Below the pieces are notes generated by a model. The model had not been told where the DNA came from. It worked only from the letters and a program-made list of their open reading frames with translations, and ran no database searches. Below, in pieces: positions 1 through 8,592 of a DNA stretch of 64,000 nt. Each line of letters opens with the position of its first letter. Positions within the stretch are counted from its first letter, which is position 1. Both the position numbers and the translations under genes were made by a program. The stretch is from Halalkalibacter hemicellulosilyticusJCM 9152 (lineage in GTDB: Bacteria > Bacillota > Bacilli > Bacillales > Bacillaceae_D). Location of the stretch: assembly GCF_000513115.1 (NCBI RefSeq), contig NZ_BAUU01000003.1:1-64000 (forward strand). Direction: 5' to 3'.

Positions 1-70
1 ATAGCAAAAGTGTTTAGATAAGAATCCAAGTATTTAGAGGACGTAGTTAAAATACTTTTGTTCTATCCTC
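1..70. repeat. Intergenic hairpin repeat, copy A (cut by window start)
   Basis: The block begins CAAAAGTGTTTAG (5-17) and ends with AATACTTTTGTTCTAT, which is roughly its inverse complement, so it can fold as a long imperfect hairpin. The same block, about 75 percent identical over the first 45 bases by eye, recurs at 6941-7077. It may end the operon upstream of the binding lipoprotein; the left end lies outside the window. Confidence 0.5.
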
Positions 71-112
71 GATAATAAAAATATAGAAACATAAAAAAGG
101 GAGGTATTATTC

Positions 113-1816
113 ATGACTCATGTGAAAAAGAAGTTACTAGGGGGGTTAATGGCTGTTGCGCTATTATTAGTGATTGCAGCGTGCAACAGCAGTGAGGAAG
201 GTTCAGCAGATGATCAAGCAGATAATGATGCGCCAAATGTGGAGATTGATGGTGATTTAGAACCGATTTCATTTACTTTCTTTGCGTCGGATAACAATCC
301 AGATTGGGATGATATGAACACAGAGGTAGGTGAAGTTATTTTACAAGAAACGGGTGTAACGCTAAAGGGTGATTTTGCTATAGGTGATTCGGCAGAACGC
401 ATTTCTTTGATTGCAGCAAGTGGTGACTATCCAGATTTTATTCTTCCAAAAGGAGATGGAAACCTACTAGTTGATGCAGGTGCGATGGTTGATCTTCGTC
501 CACTCATTGAAGAACATGCACCTAATATCCAAGAAGTTTATGGTGATTATTTGAATCGTATGCAATGGAGTGAAGAGGATGATTCCATTTATTTCATAGG
601 AACGAATCCAGTCGATCAAGAGTACTGGGATCCGGGAGAATACTTTTGGTTACAGCATGATGTTGTAAGAGAGTTAGGCTATCCTGAAATTAACACAGTT
701 GAAGATTTTGAAAGCGCTATCAGAGAGTACTATGAAATGTATCCCGAAATTGATGGTCAGCCAACGATTCCATTAACATTATTAGCAGATGATTGGCGTT
801 TATTAATTTCGGTTACAAACCCTGCAGGTTATACTACAGGTTTGGCAAACGATGGAGAATGGGCAATTGATGAAGACACATACGAAGCAATGATTCGTTA
901 TCGCCGTCCAGAGGAGCGAGAGTATTTCCGCTGGTTAAATCATATGAATGCGGAAGGCCTATTAGATCCAGAGACATTTGTGCAACAGGAAGACCAATAT
1001 AAATTGAAAATTGCATCAGGCCGAGTATTAGGGCTTATTGATGCAAACTGGTCCATTAACGAGCCACAAACAGCTCTTCGTGAAGAGGGAAAGTATGAGA
1101 GAATGTACGGCGTGTATCCTGTAACATTAGATGATAGCTTTGAGCCTCGTAACTTCCAAAGCTCTGGTTACCTTCCTACTTGGGGGATTGGTATTACAGT
1201 GGATAATCCAGACCCAGTTCGTGCGATTAAATTTTTAGATTGGATGGCGTCTGAAGAAGCTCAGATTTTAAATAACTGGGGTATCGAAGATGTTCATTAT
1301 CAGGTTGATGAAGATGGAAATCGCTATTTAACTCCTGAACAGCGTGAAGAACGCTTAAGTGATAGTAACTTTAGAAAACGTACGGGAATCGATATGTATA
1401 AAGCATATGGTCCCCACTATGGTGATGGTGTACTTGATTCAACAGGTCAACCTTTTACAATTAATCGACCTGAAGAGTTAAGAGAAGATTACACAGAAGT
1501 TGAAAAAGAAGTGTTAGAAGCGTATGGAGCTGAGATTTGGGGAGATTTATTCCCAGATGGAGACCAATTCCCAGTTAAACCGTGGGGTGCAGGATGGGAA
1601 ATCAATTGGGATTCAGATTCACCTATCGCTGTTCCTTACCAACGTATTCGAGATACAATGTTTACTCGTATTCCAGAAGCGATTTTAGCAGATCCTGAAG
1701 ATTTTGATGCAGTATATGATCGATTTATGGATGAAGTTGAAGGATATGGCGTCTATGAAATGGAAGAACAATTCACAGAATTAGTTCAAAAGCGAGTAGA
1801 GCTTTGGAGTGAATAA
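113..1816 (+). CDS. Extracellular solute-binding lipoprotein of a sugar-polymer ABC transporter (LplA/YtcQ type)
   Basis: Lipid-anchored receptor of 567 residues that should capture an oligosaccharide outside the cell for an ABC importer. The first 24 residues are a signal peptide with a basic start, a hydrophobic core and the lipobox VIAAC; the lipidated cysteine is followed by an acidic Ser/Asp/Glu linker. The length and the Trp- and acidic-rich mature part fit the large family-1 binding proteins that work with LplB/LplC-type permeases. The GGGAGG ribosome site supports the ATG. The permease genes are not visible and are presumably upstream, because the gene ends at a strong terminator. The neighbouring GH51 and GH3 enzymes suggest an arabinose- or xylose-containing oligosaccharide, but the substrate is inferred only from context. 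Confidence 0.85.
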   Translation: MTHVKKKLLGGLMAVALLLVIAACNSSEEGSADDQADNDAPNVEIDGDLEPISFTFFASDNNPDWDDMNTEVGEVILQETGVTLKGDFAIGDSAERISLIAASGDYPDFILPKGDGNLLVDAGAMVDLRPLIEEHAPNIQEVYGDYLNRMQWSEEDDSIYFIGTNPVDQEYWDPGEYFWLQHDVVRELGYPEINTVEDFESAIREYYEMYPEIDGQPTIPLTLLADDWRLLISVTNPAGYTTGLANDGEWAIDEDTYEAMIRYRRPEEREYFRWLNHMNAEGLLDPETFVQQEDQYKLKIASGRVLGLIDANWSINEPQTALREEGKYERMYGVYPVTLDDSFEPRNFQSSGYLPTWGIGITVDNPDPVRAIKFLDWMASEEAQILNNWGIEDVHYQVDEDGNRYLTPEQREERLSDSNFRKRTGIDMYKAYGPHYGDGVLDSTGQPFTINRPEELREDYTEVEKEVLEAYGAEIWGDLFPDGDQFPVKPWGAGWEINWDSDSPIAVPYQRIRDTMFTRIPEAILADPEDFDAVYDRFMDEVEGYGVYEMEEQFTELVQKRVELWSE

Positions 1817-1863
1817 TAAACAAGGCGAGTGACATCATTAGTCATTCTCCTCAGACCGTAGAC

Positions 1864-1900
1864 AAAATGCCTTTGAGAGTTGACTCTCAAAGGCATTTTT
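1864..1900 (+). terminator. Rho-independent terminator after the binding lipoprotein
   Basis: A perfect 16 bp stem (AAAATGCCTTTGAGAG with its complement) around the loop TTGA ends in a T run. It lies 48 bases after the stop codon of the lipoprotein gene. Confidence 0.9.
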
Positions 1901-2017
1901 AGGTTATTTAGCATGTCTATTGACTGTTGCTGCACTGAAGGATGGAAATTGTCCAGTGTCAGTTAGCTAATCTAGCTTATCTCATTTGCAACCGGTTTAT
2001 CTTCTCGCTTTTTGACA

Positions 2018-2269
2018 TCATAACCATTTCGACTTTGCAGGATGAGGGCAAGATTTTGATTTGAAATGGGCGCGGTAAGCGACCCATTCTCCAGAATATG
2101 CACAAGTCGATTTATATAAGAGTGAAGGACAACTTAAACAAATGGAGACCCTTTCCTCAAATTCTTCTTTCGTAACTGTTTCAAAATCGTAGTTATCATG
2201 GTAAGACCAATCAGCTTGAATGTCCACCATTCGACAACTTTTGCACTCTCTTTGTTGACTTGTTTTCAT
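2018..2269 (-). CDS. Small cysteine-rich protein, DUF6171-like
   Basis: An 83-residue protein with six cysteines (C9, C12, C44, C47, C56, C74) arranged as CxxC...CxxC...C...C, plus a conserved-looking CPxPxxKW-type end. This looks like a small zinc-binding fold and resembles the uncharacterised Firmicutes family DUF6171; that match is from memory. Its ATG lies 8 bases after the abfA stop with no clear ribosome site of its own, so it is probably translated by coupling to abfA. Function unknown. Its place in the arabinofuranosidase transcript may be incidental. Confidence 0.7.
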   Translation of the reverse strand: MKTSQQRECKSCRMVDIQADWSYHDNYDFETVTKEEFEERVSICLSCPSLLYKSTCAYSGEWVAYRAHFKSKSCPHPAKSKWL

Positions 2270-2277
2270 AGTGTTGG

Positions 2278-3762
2278 CTACCCTATTGTTAGTGAAATGA
2301 TGGACATACTTGGCAAGTTCACATGTAACGTTTCCCCTTCAACAGTAAAGTCCTCGAACGAAATAGGCTTGACATGATCGGGATTTTCAAATGTGTTGTG
2401 AGCGTTACGTTCATTTGCTGTTAGTACACGTCCTTGAATCGTACTCAATGATTCTATACCACGCAAGTCAATCGCAACAGCAGTTTGGTCATTAGGATTT
2501 AGATGACAAATGCTAATGTGGACTTTTTCTTGCTTATCCTTTGATGCAGTAGCACTGACAGCTGGTAACTCTTCATTATTAATCTGGTACGTGCCTGAAG
2601 TAATATCAATATCAAGCTTTGTTGCATCTTGATGAACCTTATACATCTCAAAGACATGGTAGGTAGGTGTTAAGATCATTTTTTCTCCTTCAGTTAAAAT
2701 CATTGCTTGAAGGACATTGACGGTTTGGGCAATGTTCGCCATTTGTACCCGGTCATTATGCTCATGGAAAATGTTAAAGTGTAGTCCTGCTACAAGAGCA
2801 TCTCGAATCGTATTTTGTTGATAAAGGAATCCTGGATTCGTTCCAGGTTCTACATCGAACCAAGTTCCCCATTCATCAATGATCATTCCTACTCGTTTGT
2901 CTGGGTCATATTTATCCATAATGGTTGAGTGCTTTGAAATAAGCTCATTCATACGAAGTGCTTTTTTCATCGTAAGAAACCATTCATTTTCACTTGGATC
3001 TAATGCAGAGCCTTTATTAGCCCAATCGTCACTTGGTACCGTATAATAATGAAGACTTAATCCATCCATTAAATGCGAGGCTTCACGCATGAGCACTTCT
3101 GTCCAGTGATAATCATCCACATTAGCCCCACCAGCAATTTTATATATCTTATTATCACCATAATTCCGAACATATGTCTGGAACTGACGATAGAGGTCTG
3201 CGTAATATTCGGCGCGCATATGTCCACCGCATCCCCAGTTTTCATTCCCAACTCCAAAGTAGGTTAGTGACCATGGCTCGTTGCGACCATTTTCTTTTCG
3301 CCAATTCGCCATCGGAGATTCTCCATTGAACGTCATGTATTCGACCCATTCTGACATTTCTTGTACGGTTCCGCTACCTACATTACCACAGATGTATGGT
3401 TCAGTATCTAACATTTCACAAAGCATTAGAAATTCATGCGTACCAAAGTGGTTATTTTCAACGACCCCTCCCCAATGTGTATTTACCATTCTTTTTCGAC
3501 TTTCTTTAGGGCCGATTCCGTCTTTCCAGTGGTACTCGTCAGCAAAACAGCCTCCTGGCCAACGAAGGACGGGAATTTGAATTTCTTTGAGCGCTTTTAC
3601 TACGTCATTTCGTATCCCGTTTGTATGCTCGATATGGGAGTCTTGTCCGACCCAAAAGCCCTCATAGATACATCTTCCTAAGTGCTCGGCAAAATGACCG
3701 TAAATATTTTTGTTAATTTTTCCTTTAGGAACATCCGCTTGAATGACCATTTTGTTTTTCAT
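2278..3762 (-). CDS. abfA: Alpha-L-arabinofuranosidase, GH51
   Basis: Cytoplasmic retaining glycosidase that removes arabinofuranosyl units from imported arabino-oligosaccharides. At 494 residues it matches the AbfA/Xsa enzymes of Bacillus and Geobacillus. The N-terminal [15 protein letters not shown] block is typical of GH51. The acid/base is E174 in GVGNENWG and the nucleophile is E297 in IIDEWGTW. There is no signal peptide, which fits intracellular action. The ribosome site AAGGAGGT lies 8 bases before the ATG. It is transcribed away from the GH3 gene, and the shared gap holds an AraR-like palindrome and a cre-like site, so arabinose induction and glucose repression are likely. Confidence 0.93.
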   Translation of the reverse strand: MKNKMVIQADVPKGKINKNIYGHFAEHLGRCIYEGFWVGQDSHIEHTNGIRNDVVKALKEIQIPVLRWPGGCFADEYHWKDGIGPKESRKRMVNTHWGGVVENNHFGTHEFLMLCEMLDTEPYICGNVGSGTVQEMSEWVEYMTFNGESPMANWRKENGRNEPWSLTYFGVGNENWGCGGHMRAEYYADLYRQFQTYVRNYGDNKIYKIAGGANVDDYHWTEVLMREASHLMDGLSLHYYTVPSDDWANKGSALDPSENEWFLTMKKALRMNELISKHSTIMDKYDPDKRVGMIIDEWGTWFDVEPGTNPGFLYQQNTIRDALVAGLHFNIFHEHNDRVQMANIAQTVNVLQAMILTEGEKMILTPTYHVFEMYKVHQDATKLDIDITSGTYQINNEELPAVSATASKDKQEKVHISICHLNPNDQTAVAIDLRGIESLSTIQGRVLTANERNAHNTFENPDHVKPISFEDFTVEGETLHVNLPSMSIISLTIG

Positions 3763-3837
3763 TTGAAGACCTCCTTAGAAAATAATTAGGAATAGTTGTA
3801 CGATATTTTAAACAAGGTTTACCTAAAGTTATAAACA

Positions 3838-3849
3838 TTGTACGTACAA
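3838..3849. promoter_or_regulatory. AraR-type operator palindrome
   Basis: TTGTACGTACAA is a perfect 12-base palindrome matching the core of the Bacillus AraR operator (about ATTTGTACGTACAAAT). A second partial copy, TTGTACG, lies at 3796-3802, about four helical turns away, which would suit the cooperative paired binding known for AraR. It sits between the divergent abfA and GH3 genes. No araR gene lies in the window. Confidence 0.6.
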
Positions 3850-3855
3850 AATAAA

Positions 3856-3870
3856 TTGTAAACGCAATCA
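3856..3870. promoter_or_regulatory. Catabolite-responsive element (cre) for CcpA
   Basis: TTGTAAACGCAATCA fits the cre consensus WTGNAANCGNWNNCW at every defined position. It lies directly beside the AraR-like palindrome in the abfA/GH3 gap, where CcpA would repress both genes on preferred sugars. A weaker candidate at 3966-3980 has one mismatch at a conserved base. Confidence 0.55.
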
Positions 3871-4068
3871 TTTGGTTTTACAAGCTATTCAATTGATATT
3901 TATTTTCAAATTAAATATCAATTGAAAGAGTAATGGTTTTTCTGTAATTTCTATATGAATTTTGTTTGAAATCGTTTGGTAGAGATCAGAAAGGTTATGA
4001 ACTAAGCTAGTAATACGAACGTGAAAGTGTTTTATGTTTGCGTTAAAGTTGAAAAAGGAGAGGGTACA

Positions 4069-6882
4069 ATGGCAAGACAATTTGAATATCCATTTCAAAA
4101 TCCAGCATTATTGATAGAAGAAAGGGTCCATGACCTCGTTTCCCGGTTTACGTTAGATGAAAAAATTGCATTAATGCACCAGTATCAGCCAGAAATTAGA
4201 CGTTTAGGTATTAAAGCACATAAACAAGGAACAGAGGCTGCACATGGAATTGCATGGTTAGGCGAAGCAACCGTCTTTCCACAAAATATCGGGTTATCTC
4301 ATACGTGGAATCCGCAGTTAATGAAACAAATTGGGAGTGTGATTGGAGATGAGGCGCGAGTATTTTATCAAAAAGATCCGGTTGTGAATGGACTTACTCT
4401 ATGGGCGCCAACAGTTGATTTGGAGCGTGATCCACGATGGGGACGAACGGAAGAAGCGTATGGTGAAGACCCCACCCTCGTAGGTAAGTTAGCAACTGAG
4501 CTCGTAAAAGGGATGCAAGGTGATCACCCAGTCTACTTAAAGTCAGTAGCTACATTGAAACACTTCTTAGGAAATAACAATGAGTTAGATCGTAGTAAAT
4601 GTTCAGCAAGTATTGATCCGCGTAATATGTATGAATATTATTTGAAAGCGTTTGAGCCAATATTCGTTGAAGGGAAAGCGAAGTCAATGATGACCGCGTA
4701 CAATTCTATTAATGGCACTCCAGCGCTGCTACATCCGTATGTGAATAAGCTTGTAAAAGAAAAGTGGAACATGGATGGTTTTATTGTTAGTGATGCCGGC
4801 GATGTATTAGGAATTGCTCGAGATCATCACTATTATGATAATCATGCAGAAGGTATAGCTGATACGATTAAAAGTGGGATTGATAGTATAACGGAGGATG
4901 ATAAGGAAGAATCACTTGAAGCAATAAGAGAGGCGCTTAAGCAAGGACTACTCGAGGAAGGTGATCTTGATACAGCATTAAGAAATGCATTTCGTGTTCG
5001 CTTTTGGTTAGGAGAATTTGACCCGGAATTAAATCCATACGCGAACATACCTGAATCAAAGTTGCTGGCAAAAGAACATCAAGAGCTTTCTTACCAGGCT
5101 GCAAAGGAGCAAGTAGTCTTACTAAAAAATGAAAACGAAACGCTACCTGTACAGTCGTCTAAATTAAATAATGTAGCTGTTCTTGGTCCGCTTTGTAATG
5201 AGGTTTATGTTGATTGGTATAGCGGAACACCATCTTATCGAGTAACACCATTTGATGGAATACAAAATAAATTAAAAGAACAAAATATATTCTTGCATGA
5301 AGGCTACAAACTAATCAAAATACGTTCTAAACGTACAGGTGCATACATTGAAATCGATGAGAAGGATGGAAACACATTGATTTCAACAAAGCAATCGGTT
5401 GGTGCAGAGATTTTTCAATTAACTGATTGGGGTTGTGGAAGTCAAACGTTAAAATCAACGACAACAGGGAAATTTGTTACGACTGGAGATGAGTGTTTAG
5501 CGGCTACTTCTGAAGAAGCTCGAGGATGGTTTGTGAAGGAGCTTTATACGTTGCATGATGAGGAGGGAGTAATTCGTCTAACATCGTGGGATGGTCAGCC
5601 CGTTTGTGTGGGAGAGGATGGACGGTTATTTGCAACAGAAGGGAAAGTAGAGAAAGGCAATTTTTATGAAATTGAAGTGGTTGAGGATGGATTAAAAGAG
5701 GCTGTGAAAGCAGCGAGTGAAGCGGATACAGCGATTGTTTTCGTAGGTAATAGTCCGTTTATTAATGGGAAAGAGACGATTGATCGAGATGATATTATTT
5801 TGCCACCAGAACAAGAACAGTTAATCCGATCAGTAAGGGAAGTGAACGAGAATACAATTGTGGTCATTGTAAGTAGTTATCCTTATGCAGTTAATTGGGC
5901 TGATGAACATGTTCCTGCTATTTTGTATTCATCTCATGCAGGCCCCGAGCTAGGTACAGCAATTGCAGATGTCCTATTTGGTGATTATAACCCAGCTGGA
6001 CGTCTCAGTATGACATGGTATCGATCAGCAGAGCAGCTTCCAAACATAATGGATTATGACATTATAAAAGGCAAGAGAACGTATCAATATTTTGATGGAG
6101 ATGTATTATATCCATTCGGACATGGTTTAAGCTATACATCATTTAATTATAGTGATTTACACCTTTCCAATAAAGAAATAAATAGAGATAGCACGTTAGA
6201 AGTAACGTGTTTAGTGGAGAATACGGGTGAGCTTGATGGTGAAGAAGTTGTGCAGCTATATGTAAGAGCTAATCAATCGCGAATAACACGACCAATTAAG
6301 ACGTTAAAGGAATTCGAAAGATTGAATGTGAAACAAGGTGAGAAGAGGACTGTCACTTTCAAATTACCTATTAAGGAATTAGCTATTTGGGATGTTGTGA
6401 GTGAGTCGTATAAAGTTGAAACAGGTGAATATACAATTATGGTAGGTTCATCATCTGCGGTCTTACCTTTACAAGCAGCGATTCACGTTCAAGGTGATGT
6501 ATTAGATAACCGTACGTGTACAAATAGAGTAAAGGCATTTAATTACGATGATTACGCAAGTGTTTATTTAGATGAAGGTGAAAACCGTGAATATTGCGTA
6601 CGTACGAATAATGAGTTTGGCTGGGTTTCATTTAAGCATTGCGAATTGAGCAGATCTCTATCAAAATGGACAGTAAAGGCTCATGCGCAAGCACATGCTG
6701 AATTACAATTAAGAGTAGGTTGTTTTGATGGTGAGCTATTGGCTACGATAGAAGTAGAAGAAAATACGGATTGGCAAGAACTAAGAACGACCATAAGCAA
6801 TAATAATAAATTAACGGAAAAAGATGATATTTATGTTATATTAAAAGGTGATGTGCAATTAAGCTGGTTCCAACTAGCTTAA
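4069..6882 (+). CDS. GH3 beta-glycosidase (beta-xylosidase/beta-glucosidase) with inserted trefoil-like region and C-terminal CBM6-like region
   Basis: A 937-residue GH3 enzyme that probably releases terminal beta-linked sugars from imported oligosaccharides; it has no signal peptide. The TIM-barrel domain (about 25-345) has GxDLERDPRWGRTEEAYGED-type sequence, KHFLGNN and the nucleophile region FIVSDAGD (D242). The second catalytic domain resumes at about 545 (FVGNSPFINGKETIDRDD), followed by GRLSMTWYRS and FGHGLSYTSF, then a fibronectin-III-like domain (about 690-810). Residues about 412-540 are an extra block with trefoil-like repeats (RSKRTGAYIEI, STTTGKFVTT, TSWDGQPVCV). Residues about 820-937 resemble CBM6. 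An upstream in-frame GTG at 4021 is possible, but the AAAAAGGAG at 4052-4060 points to ATG 4069. Beta-xylosidase is my preferred activity given the neighbouring GH51. Confidence 0.88.
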   Translation: MARQFEYPFQNPALLIEERVHDLVSRFTLDEKIALMHQYQPEIRRLGIKAHKQGTEAAHGIAWLGEATVFPQNIGLSHTWNPQLMKQIGSVIGDEARVFYQKDPVVNGLTLWAPTVDLERDPRWGRTEEAYGEDPTLVGKLATELVKGMQGDHPVYLKSVATLKHFLGNNNELDRSKCSASIDPRNMYEYYLKAFEPIFVEGKAKSMMTAYNSINGTPALLHPYVNKLVKEKWNMDGFIVSDAGDVLGIARDHHYYDNHAEGIADTIKSGIDSITEDDKEESLEAIREALKQGLLEEGDLDTALRNAFRVRFWLGEFDPELNPYANIPESKLLAKEHQELSYQAAKEQVVLLKNENETLPVQSSKLNNVAVLGPLCNEVYVDWYSGTPSYRVTPFDGIQNKLKEQNIFLHEGYKLIKIRSKRTGAYIEIDEKDGNTLISTKQSVGAEIFQLTDWGCGSQTLKSTTTGKFVTTGDECLAATSEEARGWFVKELYTLHDEEGVIRLTSWDGQPVCVGEDGRLFATEGKVEKGNFYEIEVVEDGLKEAVKAASEADTAIVFVGNSPFINGKETIDRDDIILPPEQEQLIRSVREVNENTIVVIVSSYPYAVNWADEHVPAILYSSHAGPELGTAIADVLFGDYNPAGRLSMTWYRSAEQLPNIMDYDIIKGKRTYQYFDGDVLYPFGHGLSYTSFNYSDLHLSNKEINRDSTLEVTCLVENTGELDGEEVVQLYVRANQSRITRPIKTLKEFERLNVKQGEKRTVTFKLPIKELAIWDVVSESYKVETGEYTIMVGSSSAVLPLQAAIHVQGDVLDNRTCTNRVKAFNYDDYASVYLDEGENREYCVRTNNEFGWVSFKHCELSRSLSKWTVKAHAQAHAELQLRVGCFDGELLATIEVEENTDWQELRTTISNNNKLTEKDDIYVILKGDVQLSWFQLA

Positions 6883-6930
6883 TATGTATATTATGGACTA
6901 TTAGCTTTTGCGTTAAGTATTGTCAATAAG

Positions 6931-7077
6931 GAGGCTGGGACATAACAAAAGTGTTTAGCTGAGAATCAGAACATTTAGAGAATGTAGCGAAGTATTTTTC
7001 AGGAGCAGTGAATGTATTCCATTCTAGATTTGTTCAGTTTCTATTTATGAAAACACTTTTGTCCTAGTCTTTTTTTT
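6931..7077 (+). repeat. Intergenic hairpin repeat, copy B, ending in a terminator-like T run
   Basis: GGCTGGGACATAACAAAAGTGTTT at the left end pairs with AAACACTTTTGTCCTAGTC at the right end, enclosing about 100 bases; eight T follow. It is related to copy A at the window start. The GAGGCTGGGAC opening is common in intergenic repeats of low-GC Gram-positives (from memory). It follows the GH3 gene and probably ends its transcript. Confidence 0.55.
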
Positions 7078-7116
7078 GAGGTCCTTATATCATATAAATA
7101 TTAGAGGGTGTTACGC

Positions 7117-7641
7117 TTGAAGAAAGGTTTGTTGTTCGTATTATGCATTATTTCTTCCTTACATTTGGTTGGCTGTTCTAATCAAGAAGAAGCCGTTACA
7201 TTAGATGTGATGTTTTTTACTGAGTTACCTATTGATTTGTCAGAAGCATTTACTGAGTATACAGAAAGTTTATATGAAGCTTCCGACATATCAACAACGA
7301 CACATATGTTTTTACCTTCCCCTGAGAAATTAACGGTGGAGATGGTTGCTGGTGAAGGTGATATTTATGTTGTGGAAGATTGGATGTATAATATTATTTT
7401 TGATCCGGTTATTTTACATCCACTTGATGAAATTGCTGAAATAGAGGAAGTGGATGAACGATTTTATGGAAAGAATGAAATAACAGAAGAAGAACATGTG
7501 TATGCCGTTGGTTTAGACCACGACTCTCCGCTTTTCATGGAATTGGGTATTGAATATTCAGACAGTCTTATTGCTGTTATGATGAGAGATCGTCAAGTGA
7601 ATGATATAGGATTAGATGTGTTGCAACAATGGTATGAGTAA
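7117..7641 (+). CDS. Putative lipoprotein of unknown function
   Basis: A 174-residue protein with a signal peptide and the lipobox HLVGC, then an acidic mature part. The preferred start is TTG 7117 (MKKGLLFVLCII), because the in-frame GTG at 7108 falls inside the ribosome site AGAGGG. I do not recognise the family. The next gene encodes a YesL-type membrane protein 43 bases downstream, a pairing seen around sugar-polymer ABC transporters, so a role in carbohydrate uptake or sensing is plausible but unproven. Confidence 0.6.
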   Translation: MKKGLLFVLCIISSLHLVGCSNQEEAVTLDVMFFTELPIDLSEAFTEYTESLYEASDISTTTHMFLPSPEKLTVEMVAGEGDIYVVEDWMYNIIFDPVILHPLDEIAEIEEVDERFYGKNEITEEEHVYAVGLDHDSPLFMELGIEYSDSLIAVMMRDRQVNDIGLDVLQQWYE

Positions 7642-7684
7642 CTGTTACGTTATACGAAATGGTTGAATTTAAAGGGTGAACAGA

Positions 7685-8329
7685 ATGCAGAAAAATTGGA
7701 CAGATACACCACTTTATACGATAGCAGATTGGGTAATGAAATTAGCATATATTAATCTATTATGGTTTCTTTTTACATTTTTAGGGGTTATTATTTTAGG
7801 TTTTTTTCCAGCGACAGTAGCAATGTTTACGATTTTAAGACAGATGCTCTTAAAAGAAGGTAGCGTTCCCATTTTTAAAACGTTTTTAACCGTTATCAAG
7901 CAAGAATTTGTACGAGCGAATGCGATAGGACTTATGTTAGTCGTTATAGGGTATATTCTTTATGTCGACTTTCTTTATTTAGGAACGACTGATGGTTATC
8001 TCCATTCGATCCTATCTGTCGTTTTTATTGTATTATCTATTGCTTATGGTGCTGTATGTTTGATGATTATACCTGTTCTTGTTCATTTTGAATTATCATT
8101 TAGTCAATATTTCAAACATGCGTTTCTATTTTCGGTTATAAATCCGCACATTGTGATCTTTATGGGAGCGGGAATATATATTGCGTATCGACTATTTAAC
8201 TTTTTACCTGGATTAACATTATTTTTCTTTGGTAGTCTTATTTCCTTATTTATCATGTGGAGTGCAACTTTGGCGTTTAATAGAGTGGAGAAAAAGCAAC
8301 AAAGGCTACAACCGAGTGAAGACAAGTAA
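7685..8329 (+). CDS. YesL family membrane protein (DUF624)
   Basis: A 214-residue integral membrane protein with five or six hydrophobic segments (for example about 22-45, 78-97, 106-128, 150-170, 175-195). The N-terminal stretch KLAYINLLWFLFTFLG and the GxFPATVAMFTILRQ motif are typical of YesL/DUF624 proteins, which sit beside lpl- and yes-type polysaccharide transporters; their biochemical role is unknown. ATG 7685 is preferred over GTG 7676, which overlaps the AAAGGG ribosome site. A strong terminator overlaps the stop codon. Confidence 0.82.
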   Translation: MQKNWTDTPLYTIADWVMKLAYINLLWFLFTFLGVIILGFFPATVAMFTILRQMLLKEGSVPIFKTFLTVIKQEFVRANAIGLMLVVIGYILYVDFLYLGTTDGYLHSILSVVFIVLSIAYGAVCLMIIPVLVHFELSFSQYFKHAFLFSVINPHIVIFMGAGIYIAYRLFNFLPGLTLFFFGSLISLFIMWSATLAFNRVEKKQQRLQPSEDK

Positions 8330-8369
8330 AGTCCGTTTGCTACGAATGATGTAGTAAACGGACTTTTTT
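8328..8369 (+). terminator. Rho-independent terminator after yesL-like gene
   Basis: A 16 bp stem (AAAGTCCGTTTGCTAC with GTAGTAAACGGACTTT, one G-T pair), a 7-base loop and a T run. It starts inside the stop codon of the yesL-like gene. Confidence 0.9.
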
Positions 8370-8472
8370 AAGATTAAAATTTATGAAATTCTTAATCATC
8401 CATGATAAGCTCGAAATCAAAAATAAACTCTTTCAACAAGGACAATCGTTAATGGGATTCTAGGTATAAATA

Positions 8473-8515
8473 AGCACCTCCTTAATCGGATACATCTATC
8501 GTACCAGGAGGTGCT
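8473..8515. repeat. Inverted repeat with SD-like arms
   Basis: AGCACCTCCT and AGGAGGTGCT form a 10 bp perfect inverted repeat with a 23-base loop, in the gap between two convergent genes (8330-8592). Neither side has a long T run, so it is at best a weak convergent terminator. Nothing else stands out in this gap. Confidence 0.4.
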
Positions 8516-8592
8516 CGTTAAAAATGTACGTGGTTTGAATACGAGTTTACAGTGGATTCTGTACGAAAAGACCGCTACTACAGTTTTTCTGA

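Noticed and set aside
3966-3980. Second cre site upstream of the GH3 gene
   Set aside because: One of the fixed bases (the C near the right end) is G.
4021-4068. GTG 4021 as the GH3 start
   Set aside because: It has no ribosome site, while AAAAAGGAG lies 8 bases before ATG 4069, which opens the usual N terminus.
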